Of a stretch of DNA of 5,507 bases, positions 1 through 5,507 are shown one piece after another. Source of the stretch: Pseudomonadota bacterium (lineage in GTDB: Bacteria > Pseudomonadota > Alphaproteobacteria > Caulobacterales > Aquidulcibacteraceae); assembly GCA_023461135.1 (NCBI GenBank), contig JAEWNX010000006.1, forward strand, positions 1 through 5,507, read 5' to 3'. A model generated the notes under the pieces. It was not told the DNA's origin. It was given only the letters and a program-made list of their open reading frames with translations, and made no database searches. Each line of letters opens with the position of its first letter. Positions within the stretch are counted from its first letter, which is position 1. Position numbers and translations under genes: made by a program.

Positions 1-1
1 T

Positions 2-955
2 TCCGCCAGCCAGGTGGCCGAACTGCAACGGCGTCTTGAGCGCGCCGACGCCGATGCGCGTGAACTGGCGCGGATGAGGGCGCTGGAGACGGCTCGTGAA
101 AAGCAGCAGTTGATCGACGCGCAAATCGACGAACCCGAGCCTGAGCGTGAGGACGCCGCGCTGCAGGCTTGGAGGTTGCGTTATTTCGAGCAGCGCGTGC
201 GCTACCTCGAAGGTTTGGCGCGCCCAGAGCGCGCTGCCTTGCCTGCGCGTGGCGCTGAAGACAAAGCAGAAACCGGGCAGGCGCCGGCGCCGGCTCTGCT
301 CGCCGCCGACTGGCGTGCGCGGGACGCGGAGGCGCGTGCGGCATTTCTGGCGGACGAACTGCGCGAGGAGGCTTCCGCTGAAAGCGCGGGACCGGCGCCG
401 CCGGTCGAAGCGCTCGACACGCCGTTCGCAGCGAACGCTGACGTCGACATGCTCCTGCGCTGGCGTCTGCTTTATCTCGAACGCCGCGTCGCCCACCTGC
501 AGGGGCGGTCGGCGCCCCAGTTGGCGCCGCTTGTCAGCGAAACCGCGCCGGATCCGGATCGTTGGAAGTGGCGCGCGCGATATCTCGAAGCGCGTGTGCG
601 CCATCTTGAACAGCGCCCGCTGGTCGCTTCCCCGCACGAACCGCAGCGAGCGGTGGCTGAAGAACTCGAATCCGAGCTTCCGCCGCAGCCGTCAGATCAG
701 CCGCGGCGCAAGCCGGTTGTTTTGGCATCGCCGCGTGACGGCGCGCCGGACGATCTGACTTTGATCGAAGGCGTCACCGCCTTGCAGCAATCGACGCTTT
801 ATTCGATCGGCGTCTACCATTTCGACCAGATCGCCTCGTGGACGCCGGAGAATGTCGCCTGGGTCGACAATTACTTGCGCCTGCGCGGACGCATTGACGC
901 AGAAGAGTGGGTCGAGCAAGCCGCCGCGCTCGCACGCGAACTCGCGCATAGCTAA
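2..955 (+). CDS. Repeat-bearing coiled-coil-like protein with C-terminal helix-hairpin-helix-like domain, 5'-truncated by window edge
   Basis: The reading frame is already open at the left edge, so the true start lies upstream. The GTG at 14 is only the first possible start codon inside the window. Residue numbers here count from that GTG. Residues 1-40 are charged and helical, like the end of a coiled coil. Residues 53-200 carry four copies of a 15-residue motif (W-R-x-R-Y-x-E-x-R-V-x-x-L-x-x) joined by Ala/Pro/Glu-rich linkers. Residues 210-245 are a Pro-rich, probably disordered linker. Residues 247-308 resemble the small helix-hairpin-helix module of COG3743 type, found at the C-terminus of some alphaproteobacterial NuoE and L21-associated proteins: note GVYHFDQIASWTPENVAWVD and GRIDAEEWVEQA. 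The usual hairpin sequence near GIGPK is here EGVTALQQ, so DNA binding by the canonical hairpin is doubtful. Family experience suggests a nucleic-acid or protein-binding role; the actual function is unknown. It converges on the small gene at 987-1163. Confidence 0.8.
   Translation, partial: SASQVAELQRRLERADADARELARMRALETAREKQQLIDAQIDEPEPEREDAALQAWRLRYFEQRVRYLEGLARPERAALPARGAEDKAETGQAPAPALLAADWRARDAEARAAFLADELREEASAESAGPAPPVEALDTPFAANADVDMLLRWRLLYLERRVAHLQGRSAPQLAPLVSETAPDPDRWKWRARYLEARVRHLEQRPLVASPHEPQRAVAEELESELPPQPSDQPRRKPVVLASPRDGAPDDLTLIEGVTALQQSTLYSIGVYHFDQIASWTPENVAWVDNYLRLRGRIDAEEWVEQAAALARELAHS
170..613 (+). repeat. Four copies of a 15-residue W-R-x-R-Y-x-E-x-R-V motif in the protein
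   Basis: The units lie at 170-214 (WRLRYFEQRVRYLEG), 311-355 (WRARDAEARAAFLAD), 461-505 (WRLLYLERRVAHLQG) and 569-613 (WRARYLEARVRHLEQ). Copies 1, 3 and 4 are close to each other. Copy 2 keeps the Trp-Arg, Glu, Arg and Leu positions but has lost the Tyr and Val. Spacing between unit starts is 47, 50 and 36 codons, so this is a repeat at protein level and not a tandem DNA repeat. Each unit would form an amphipathic, strongly basic helix with aromatic and aliphatic residues on one face. I do not recognise it as a named repeat family. Confidence 0.7.
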
Positions 956-986
956 TCCGGGCCGCCGCCAGTCCGCTGCAGCGCCT

Positions 987-1163
987 CTAGTTTAACCTGT
1001 CACGCGCCGGCAGCCGCACGGTTTCGCGCGTACCGTCGCGACGTTCGATAAACACAGTGCGGAAGTCCGGGCTCGCATGCGCTTTCGCGCCGGTCGCTTT
1101 CGCGAGCGCGATCTCGCGCTCGGCGCGTTCACGGAAATAATCGCTCGCAGGCGTGTCCGTCAT
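987..1163 (-). CDS. Small uncharacterised protein, 58 residues
   Basis: The ATG at 1161-1163 follows a near-perfect Shine-Dalgarno (AAGGAGGAG) and the frame runs to TAG at 987-989. The product is hydrophilic, with no signal peptide or membrane segment. The first half (DYFRERAEREIALAKA) should be a charged helix. The second half (FRTVFIERRDGTRETVRLP) looks like a two-strand beta hairpin. I do not recognise a family; the helical start resembles that of many short alphaproteobacterial hypothetical proteins. It lies 54 bases downstream of the VOC gene on the same strand. The two initiation regions look alike (GGAGG, then a few bases ending in ACGC, then ATG), so co-transcription is likely. On the other side it converges on the left-hand gene, with 31 bases between the stop codons and no clear terminator there. 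The strong ribosome binding site is the main argument that it is real; codon use (GCG, CGC, GAC) matches the neighbours. Confidence 0.65.
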   Translation of the reverse strand: MTDTPASDYFRERAEREIALAKATGAKAHASPDFRTVFIERRDGTRETVRLPARDRLN

Positions 1164-1167
1164 GCGT

Positions 1168-1176
1168 CTCCTCCTT
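1168..1176 (-). promoter_or_regulatory. Strong ribosome binding site of the 58-residue gene
   Basis: The minus strand reads AAGGAGGAG followed by ACGC and ATG. It is the best Shine-Dalgarno in the window and decides both the start and the reality of the small gene. Confidence 0.75.
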
Positions 1177-1217
1177 ATTATGAAGCCAGATTTGAAAGGT
1201 GCGCCGCCCGGGTCAAC

Positions 1218-1601
1218 TTACCCTTTGTAATATGCGCAGAATTTGTTCCCTTCCGGGTCGCGTAGATAGGCGCCGTAGAACGGCGGATCGTATTCGCCGC
1301 GCACGCCTGGCGCGCCTTCGTCCGCGCCGCCGGCGGAAAGGCCGGCCGCGTGAAACGCGTTCACCGCTTCGCGCGATGACGCTTTGAACGCGAGCATCGA
1401 GCCATTGCCGAGGCACGCTTTGTCGCCGTTCGCAGGCGTCGCAAGATAGATTTCGAGACCTTCTTTCTTGCCTGCGGGGCCGTAGCCCGCCCAGCCGCCC
1501 CCCTCGAACGTGCGCTTGTAGCCGAGCGGTTCGAAGGCGGCGTCGAAGAACGCGCAAGAGCGCGCGATGTCGTTTGAGCCAATAGTGACGTAGCCGATCA
1601 T
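1218..1601 (-). CDS. VOC-family (glyoxalase/bleomycin-resistance fold) protein
   Basis: The product has 127 residues and opens MIGYVTIGSNDIARSCAFFD. It shows the two beta-alpha-beta-beta-beta halves of the vicinal oxygen chelate fold: the first ends near the GWAGYGPAG and LEIYLATPANG strands, the second spans NGSMLAFKASSREAVNAFH to GAYLRDPEGNKFCAYYKG. It resembles the VOC subgroup whose members carry VGNG..AF.A.SREAV.AFH and DEGAPG.RG. In classical glyoxalase-like enzymes the first strand carries a metal-binding His (here Tyr4) and the last strand a Glu (here Ala/Tyr), so a canonical metal site is not visible. The substrate, and even an enzymatic role, are unknown. An in-frame ATG at 1640 would add 13 Gly/Ser/Ala-rich residues, but it has no Shine-Dalgarno; the ATG at 1601 has GGAGGG six bases upstream and begins exactly at the fold, so I chose it. 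The gene lies 64 bases after recQ and has its own candidate promoter and LexA box. Confidence 0.88.
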   Translation of the reverse strand: MIGYVTIGSNDIARSCAFFDAAFEPLGYKRTFEGGGWAGYGPAGKKEGLEIYLATPANGDKACLGNGSMLAFKASSREAVNAFHAAGLSAGGADEGAPGVRGEYDPPFYGAYLRDPEGNKFCAYYKG

Positions 1602-1607
1602 GCGTGT

Positions 1608-1613
1608 CCCTCC
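1608..1613 (-). promoter_or_regulatory. Ribosome binding site deciding the VOC start
   Basis: The minus strand reads GGAGGG, then ACACGC, then ATG at 1601. This supports the shorter 127-residue product over the 140-residue alternative that starts at 1640. Confidence 0.7.
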
Positions 1614-1619
1614 GCCGCC

Positions 1620-1648
1620 ACTAGGGGCCGCACCTGACATTCTGTCAA
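1620..1648 (-). promoter_or_regulatory. Candidate promoter of the VOC gene
   Basis: On the minus strand a perfect -35 hexamer, TTGACA, lies at 1643-1648. With a 17-base spacer the -10 position would be CCTAGT at 1620-1625, which is a poor match (3 of 6 to TATAAT). Transcription would start around 1613, giving a very short leader that begins at the ribosome binding site. The -35 match and its position just after recQ are in favour; the weak -10 is against. The hexamer overlaps a short inverted repeat (TGACA-TTC-TGTCA, 1635-1647) and abuts the GTTC-N7-GTTC site. Confidence 0.35.
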
Positions 1649-1663
1649 GAACAAAAACGGAAC
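1649..1663 (-). promoter_or_regulatory. Candidate LexA box (GTTC-N7-GTTC) upstream of the VOC gene
   Basis: The minus strand reads GTTCCGTTTTTGTTC, an exact match to the direct-repeat LexA operator GTTC-N7-GTTC known in alphaproteobacteria. It ends one base before the TTGACA -35 hexamer, where a bound repressor would block RNA polymerase. It sits only two bases beyond the recQ stop codon, so its target would be the downstream VOC gene and probably the 58-residue gene. Reading through the window I found no second copy of this spacing. The core is only eight fixed bases, so a chance match is possible, though unlikely within about 60 intergenic bases. Confidence 0.45.
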
Positions 1664-1665
1664 AA

Positions 1666-3498
1666 TCAACAACGGGCGAGCACCAAGGCCAGCAGCTCGG
1701 TCCCGTGTCGCTTCAGCTTGGCTTCGCCGATTCCTGACACGCGGCCGAGCGCACTCAGATCGGAAGGTTTCGCGCGCACGATCGCCGCCAGCGTCGCATC
1801 GTGGAAGATCACGTAGGGCGGCACGCCCTGCGTTTGCGCCGCGTCCCGCCGCCACGAGCGCAACGCCTCGAACAGCTTCGCCTCCTCGCCCTCAAACCCT
1901 TGCTTCACCGCATTCTTCGCATCGCGCGAAGCGCGGCGCTCTTCCTTGCTGCGCCGCGCCGGCTTGGTCTGCTCGCGCACACGGATGAGACGCTCTTTAC
2001 GGAAGATGGCGCGCACGGCGTCTTCGTCGCCGATCGAGAGCGTAGGGCGTTCGTCGTCGGTTTCCTCCAGCACGCCTTCGAACAGCAAATGTTCGATCAC
2101 GTTGCGCCACAAGCTTTCGTGCTGATCGGCGCCGATGCCAAAAGTGGAGCGTGAGGAATACTGCTCATCGAGGCCATCGTTGGCTTTGCCGATAAGATGG
2201 TTGACGACACGGCCGCGGCCGAAGCGCTGATCCATACGCATGACCGCTGAGATGGCTTTCGCCGCCATCTCCGTGGCGTCGATGGAGGTTGGCGGATCGG
2301 TGCAGATGTCGCAGGCGCCGCACGGTTCGGCGTTTTCTTCGCCGAAATAACGCCGGACGCCGGCGCGGCGGCAGGTGAGGCCGTCGAGGAAGGCGAAAAG
2401 CTGACGCGCTTTTCTGATCTGCACGCTTTTGACCTGGTCGCTGGCGTTGGATTGGTTCGCGAACAGGATGGCGCGGCGAAGATCAGTGGCGCTGTAGATG
2501 CAGAAGCCTTCCGCCGTTTCGCCGTCCCGGCCGCCGCGGCCGACTTCCTGCCAGTACGCTTCGATGCTCTTGGGGGAGTCCGCGTGGATGACGAAACGCA
2601 CGTCAGGCTTGTCCACGCCCATGCCGAAGGCGATGGTCGCGACCATGACGACATCGTCCTCTTCCTGGAAGCGGTGCTGGCGCTCGGCGCGGAGGGCGGC
2701 GTCCAAGCCGGCATGATAGGCGAGCGCGGGGACGTGGACCTCCAACAAATGCGCAGCGATCTTCTCCACGTGGTCACGGGTAGCGGCGTAGATGATGCCA
2801 GACTTGCCGCGACGCGCGCGCACGAGATCGAAAATTCGATCCTGCGGCCGGGTTGATTTCCGCTCGGCGGCGAGCACGAGGTTGGGCCGATCGAACGACG
2901 CAATGAAGCTCTTGGCATGATCGAGCCGCAGCTGCGTGCGGATGTCGGCTTGCGTCTTGAGATCGGCCGTGGCGGTGACGGCCATGCGCGGAACGCCGGG
3001 AAAGCGATCCGCCAACGCGCCGAGCGCGCGATAGTCGGGACGAAAATCGTGTCCCCATTGGCTGACGCAGTGTGCCTCGTCGATGGCGATGAGCGCGATG
3101 GGGCATTGTTCGAGGAAGTCGAGGAAGCCCTGCGCGAAGAGGCCTTCCGGCGAAATGTAGAGGAGATCGAGCTGCCCTTCACGCGCCGCATCGAGCCATT
3201 GGCGGCGCGCATCGCGGTCGAGCGTGGAGTCCAATCGCGCCGCCGCCACGCCGGCCGCGCGCAACGCGGCCACCTGATCCTGCATCAGTGCGATCAGCGG
3301 CGAGACCACCAGCCCTACGCCGGGCCGCAGCATCGCCGGGATCTGATAGCAGAAGCTCTTGCCCCCGCCCGTCGGCAACACCGCCAACACATCGCGCCCG
3401 GCAAGCACTTCGCCGATGACGTCAGCCTGCAGCCCGCGAAAATCGTCGTGACCGAACACGCGGTGTAGAATGTTGCGAGCGGCGGCGAGATCGGCCAT
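1666..3498 (-). CDS. recQ: ATP-dependent DNA helicase RecQ
   Basis: This is a 3'-5' superfamily 2 DNA helicase that unwinds forks, gaps and recombination intermediates in RecF-type repair. The 610 residues match the usual bacterial RecQ length, and all modules are visible. Motif 0 is F20-RGLQ. Walker A is TGGGKS with Lys47. The DEAH box is at 140-143, followed by the aromatic-rich loop CVSQWGHDFRPDY. Motif III is TATA at 175-178. Motif V is near 287-305 (AFGMGVDKPDV). Motif VI is QEVGRGGRDG at 317-326, with Gly where many RecQs have Ala (GRAGRDG). The zinc site is Cys376, Cys393, Cys396 and Cys399. An RQC winged helix spans roughly 405-510. A basic linker (about 508-532) leads to a C-terminal HRDC domain at about 540-606. 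The ATG lies nine bases after the stop of the YhhN gene, with only a weak Shine-Dalgarno, suggesting translational coupling. Nothing is missing, so it should be an active helicase. Confidence 0.98.
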   Translation of the reverse strand: MADLAAARNILHRVFGHDDFRGLQADVIGEVLAGRDVLAVLPTGGGKSFCYQIPAMLRPGVGLVVSPLIALMQDQVAALRAAGVAAARLDSTLDRDARRQWLDAAREGQLDLLYISPEGLFAQGFLDFLEQCPIALIAIDEAHCVSQWGHDFRPDYRALGALADRFPGVPRMAVTATADLKTQADIRTQLRLDHAKSFIASFDRPNLVLAAERKSTRPQDRIFDLVRARRGKSGIIYAATRDHVEKIAAHLLEVHVPALAYHAGLDAALRAERQHRFQEEDDVVMVATIAFGMGVDKPDVRFVIHADSPKSIEAYWQEVGRGGRDGETAEGFCIYSATDLRRAILFANQSNASDQVKSVQIRKARQLFAFLDGLTCRRAGVRRYFGEENAEPCGACDICTDPPTSIDATEMAAKAISAVMRMDQRFGRGRVVNHLIGKANDGLDEQYSSRSTFGIGADQHESLWRNVIEHLLFEGVLEETDDERPTLSIGDEDAVRAIFRKERLIRVREQTKPARRSKEERRASRDAKNAVKQGFEGEEAKLFEALRSWRRDAAQTQGVPPYVIFHDATLAAIVRAKPSDLSALGRVSGIGEAKLKRHGTELLALVLARC

Positions 3499-3507
3499 GC
3501 GCGCTAC

Positions 3508-4401
3508 TTAGGAGCGCGGCGCCGCCTTGTGCAATCCAAGCGCGCCAAAACATATCGCCGCTTGTCCAGCCCAATAGATCATCCAGCCGGTGAAACTGCG
3601 CCAGAAGGCCAATGTCAGATCGGCGGCGGGATGGAACATGTTCCACGCGACGAAGCCGTCGCTGATGAAGAACAGCACCGCGCCCGCCATCGCCAGCCAG
3701 CGAGCCGCGGGAAGCGTGAAAGACGTGAGCGCCATCAGCGTCAGTACGCCGGTGTAGATGCTGAGCGGGACGGATAGGGCGCTGTCGCGCGGCACGAGCG
3801 CCGACGTCATGACGACCGCGGCCGCGATAAGCGCGAGCGCGGCGACCAACCGCGGTGGCTGCTTCAGCGCGGCGCCGGCGCCGACGCCTGTGCGCAGGAA
3901 GAGCGCGCTGTAGACGAGGTGGCCGATTAGGAACGCGAGCGCGCCAAAAAGAAACGTCTCGGAACTCCATGCCAGCAGGGCATCGCCCAGCGCGCCGAAG
4001 AACAGGCCGGCGGCGAGCAAGCGCGAGCGCGCGAAGAGCGCGATCAGGCCAAGGATCACAATACTCGACGTTTTGAATACCGTGCCGAGCACATAGGGCG
4101 GCGCGCCTTCGTAGAGGCTGGATCCGAGGATTCCGTACAGTGTCGCGGCGCTTGCAGAAGCGCCGAGTGACACGATCACCGTTCGGCTAGCGCCCCTAGC
4201 CCCAGCGAGAATGGTAGTTCCTAAAGTGAAGAATCCGATGGTCGACGCGGCGACAAAAATGGTGTCGCCGATGGGCGGAAGCACCTGTACGCCACCGAAA
4301 TTGGCTTCCTGGCTGGAAGCCTCGGCCCTGTACCAGTCAAGCGTGCTGAGCCCAGTGGCCAAGACGGTAAGCAACACACCGATGCTGATCGCAAAGCGCA
4401 C
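3508..4401 (-). CDS. YhhN/TMEM86-family membrane protein, predicted lysoplasmalogenase, with N-terminal extension
   Basis: This is a 297-residue integral inner-membrane protein. The family hydrolyses the vinyl-ether bond of lysoplasmalogens, releasing an aldehyde and a glycerophospho-base; activity is proven for only a few members. Family landmarks are Lys110 before a membrane segment, GALGDALLA with Gly139-Asp140, GHLVYSALF with His161 and Tyr164, Tyr216, FFISDGFVAW with Ser247-Asp248, and Tyr276/Gln280 in the last helix. I count about ten hydrophobic segments (roughly 4-22, 46-66, 74-94, 104-122, 128-144, 151-170, 184-203, 211-228, 233-252, 268-288). Members usually have about eight and 200-240 residues, so the first 70 residues look like an added two-helix extension with a loop at 24-45. 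The start is GTG, five bases after the mutase stop, with no strong Shine-Dalgarno; no in-frame ATG occurs before Met198. Membership is fairly secure, but the substrate is unproven because many bacteria with this gene lack plasmalogens. Confidence 0.8.
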   Translation of the reverse strand: MRFAISIGVLLTVLATGLSTLDWYRAEASSQEANFGGVQVLPPIGDTIFVAASTIGFFTLGTTILAGARGASRTVIVSLGASASAATLYGILGSSLYEGAPPYVLGTVFKTSSIVILGLIALFARSRLLAAGLFFGALGDALLAWSSETFLFGALAFLIGHLVYSALFLRTGVGAGAALKQPPRLVAALALIAAAVVMTSALVPRDSALSVPLSIYTGVLTLMALTSFTLPAARWLAMAGAVLFFISDGFVAWNMFHPAADLTLAFWRSFTGWMIYWAGQAAICFGALGLHKAAPRS

Positions 4402-4406
4402 GCGAT

Positions 4407-5507
4407 CTAATCTCGCCGTGCCGGCTGCGCGTAGCCCAGCTTCTGATTCAGCGCGTTCAGCAAGTCCTGCGCGATTTCCGCGATCACGCCGCCTGGCGGA
4501 TACACCGCCGCCGCGCCCATCTCTTTCAGCGTTTCCACATCCTCCGGCGGAATGACGCCGCCGACGACGATCATGATTTCGCCGCGCCCGCGCTCCTCTA
4601 GCGCCGCGTGCAGGGCAGGCGTCAGCGTCAAATGCCCCGCCGCAAGCGACGACACGCCGACGATGTGCACGTTTTTCTCAATCGCTTCGGCGGCAACTTC
4701 CTCGGGCGTGGCGAACAGCGGGCCGATTTCCACGTCGAAGCCGAGATCGGAGAACGCGCTCGCAATCACCTTCTGCCCGCGATCGTGGCCGTCCTGTCCC
4801 ATCTTGGCGACCAGGATTTTCGGCGCGCGCCCTTCGCTGGCCCAGAAATCCTTCACGGCGTGACGCGCGCGGGTGACCGCCACGTCGTCCGCGGCTTCAC
4901 GCTCGTACACGCCGCGCACGAGGCGGATCGGCGGCTGGTGGCGTGCAAACGCGCGCTCCAGCGCCGCGCTCATTTCGCCGACAGTCGCCTTTACGCGCGC
5001 GGCTTTCACCGCAAGCTCAAGAAGGTTGCCGTTCCCGCGCGCGCCCGCTTCGAGCGCTTCGAGCGCAGCGTCGACTTCAACCTGCTTCCGCTCACCCTTC
5101 AGCCGTTTCAGCTTTTCCAGCTGCATCGACCGCACTTTGGCGTTGTCGACTTTCAGCACCGGCACAACTTCTTCCTCGTTTAACTTGAACTTGTTGATGC
5201 CGACGATGGTTTGGTGGCCCGTGTCGATCCGCGCCTGTGTCCGCGCGGCGGCTTCTTCGATGCGCGCCTTAGGCAAGCCCTGGTCGATCGCCTGCGCCAT
5301 GCCGCCGAGCTTTTCGACTTCCTCGATGTGCGCCCAGGCTTTCGCCGCGAGATCGGCGGTGAGGCGCTCGACATAGTACGAGCCGCCCCAAGGATCGGCA
5401 GGCCGCGTCGTGCCGCCCTCAGTCTGCAGCAGAATCTGCGTGTTGCGCGCGATGCGCGCGGAAAAGTCCGATGGCAGCGCCAAAGCTTCATCGAGCGAGT
5501 TGGTGTG
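4407..5507 (-). CDS. scpA: Methylmalonyl-CoA mutase, C-terminal half (5'-truncated by window edge)
   Basis: This adenosylcobalamin enzyme interconverts (R)-methylmalonyl-CoA and succinyl-CoA, the last step of propionyl-CoA use and part of the ethylmalonyl-CoA pathway. The frame is open through the right edge. The in-frame TTG at 5483 is internal, since the eight codons before it (HTNSLDEA) belong to the conserved barrel. About 366 residues of a usual 700-odd are visible. They comprise the end of the substrate-binding TIM barrel (ALPSDFSARIARNTQ, DPWGGSYYVE), a linker region, and the cobalamin-binding domain. The latter has KMGQDGHDRG, whose His (codon at 4785-4787) is the lower cobalt ligand and whose Lys and Asp match Lys604 and Asp608 of the Propionibacterium enzyme. 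GVSSLAAGH and VVGGVIPP follow. Having catalytic and B12 domains on one chain fits the homodimeric or large-subunit form. Related acyl-CoA mutases (ethylmalonyl-, isobutyryl-CoA) cannot be fully excluded, because the specificity residues lie in the missing half. Confidence 0.94.
   Translation of the reverse strand, partial: HTNSLDEALALPSDFSARIARNTQILLQTEGGTTRPADPWGGSYYVERLTADLAAKAWAHIEEVEKLGGMAQAIDQGLPKARIEEAAARTQARIDTGHQTIVGINKFKLNEEEVVPVLKVDNAKVRSMQLEKLKRLKGERKQVEVDAALEALEAGARGNGNLLELAVKAARVKATVGEMSAALERAFARHQPPIRLVRGVYEREAADDVAVTRARHAVKDFWASEGRAPKILVAKMGQDGHDRGQKVIASAFSDLGFDVEIGPLFATPEEVAAEAIEKNVHIVGVSSLAAGHLTLTPALHAALEERGRGEIMIVVGGVIPPEDVETLKEMGAAAVYPPGGVIAEIAQDLLNALNQKLGYAQPARRD

Noticed and set aside
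14..16. GTG at 14 as the true start of the left-hand gene
   Set aside because: The frame is open for four codons to the window edge and no Shine-Dalgarno is visible; the gene is better described as truncated.
147..758. Long second plus-strand frame inside the left-hand gene
   Set aside because: It is Arg/Ser-rich, typical of a frame-shifted reading of high-GC coding sequence. The main frame carries the recognisable domain and repeats.
974..983. CGCTGCAGCG palindrome in the convergent gap as a terminator
   Set aside because: It has no loop and no following T-run on either strand, so it is not a convincing intrinsic terminator.
1077..1387. Plus-strand open frames across the VOC and small-gene region
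   Set aside because: They are Arg-rich antisense shadows of minus-strand genes, with no ribosome binding site and no family resemblance.
1602..1640. Thirteen-residue N-terminal extension of the VOC protein from ATG 1640
   Set aside because: There is no ribosome binding site for it. The stretch is low-complexity Gly/Ser and overlaps the promoter candidate, whereas ATG 1601 has GGAGGG at ideal spacing.
2097..3212. Long minus-strand frame inside recQ, plus plus-strand frames at 2452-2856 and 2917-3468
   Set aside because: These are shadows of recQ, whose own frame has every helicase motif intact.
1666..3498. RecQ helicase as part of an antiphage or mobile defence island
   Set aside because: It is a standard full-length housekeeping RecQ with RQC and HRDC domains. 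No nuclease, methylase, integrase or composition shift accompanies it.
3632..3645. 14-base perfect palindrome TGGAACATGTTCCA
   Set aside because: It lies inside the YhhN coding region at the conserved SD...AWNMF stretch and is explained by the codons. It has no partner copies and no promoter context.
4608..5376. Plus-strand frames opposite the mutase
   Set aside because: They are antisense shadows caused by high GC; the minus-strand frame is an unambiguous mutase.
5481..5483. TTG at 5483 as the start of the mutase
   Set aside because: The preceding codons encode HTNSLDEA, part of the conserved mutase barrel, so the gene continues beyond the window.

Overview
The window is high-GC and densely coding, and looks like ordinary chromosome of an alphaproteobacterium. 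Three things point that way. The C-terminal domain of the left-hand gene is the helix-hairpin-helix-like module that alphaproteobacteria also attach to proteins such as NuoE and L21. The gene content (methylmalonyl-CoA mutase, YhhN, RecQ, VOC) fits. One intergenic site matches the alphaproteobacterial LexA box GTTC-N7-GTTC. A Caulobacterales/Hyphomonadaceae-type origin is a guess from protein style only.

Layout: one plus-strand gene, cut by the left edge (2-955), encodes an Ala/Arg/Glu-rich protein. It has four copies of a 15-residue Trp-Arg-rich helix motif and ends in the helix-hairpin-helix-like domain. Everything else is on the minus strand. In transcription order from the right edge these are: the C-terminal half of methylmalonyl-CoA mutase (4407-5507, cut by the right edge); a YhhN/TMEM86-type membrane protein (3508-4401); a complete RecQ helicase (1666-3498); a small VOC-fold protein (1218-1601); and a 58-residue unrecognised protein (987-1163) that faces the left-hand gene convergently.

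The first three minus-strand genes are separated by only 5 and 9 bases and probably share a transcript that starts outside the window. They have no obvious common function: carbon metabolism, membrane lipid and DNA repair. A 64-base gap follows recQ. It holds GTTC-N7-GTTC abutting a TTGACA hexamer, just before the well-formed ribosome binding site of the VOC gene. The VOC gene and the small gene may therefore form a separate unit, possibly DNA-damage (SOS) controlled. This is the most interesting regulatory lead here.

I see no mobile element, CRISPR array, tRNA, rRNA or defence system. The best candidates for something undescribed are the possible LexA-regulated VOC/small-protein pair and the repeat-bearing left-hand protein.
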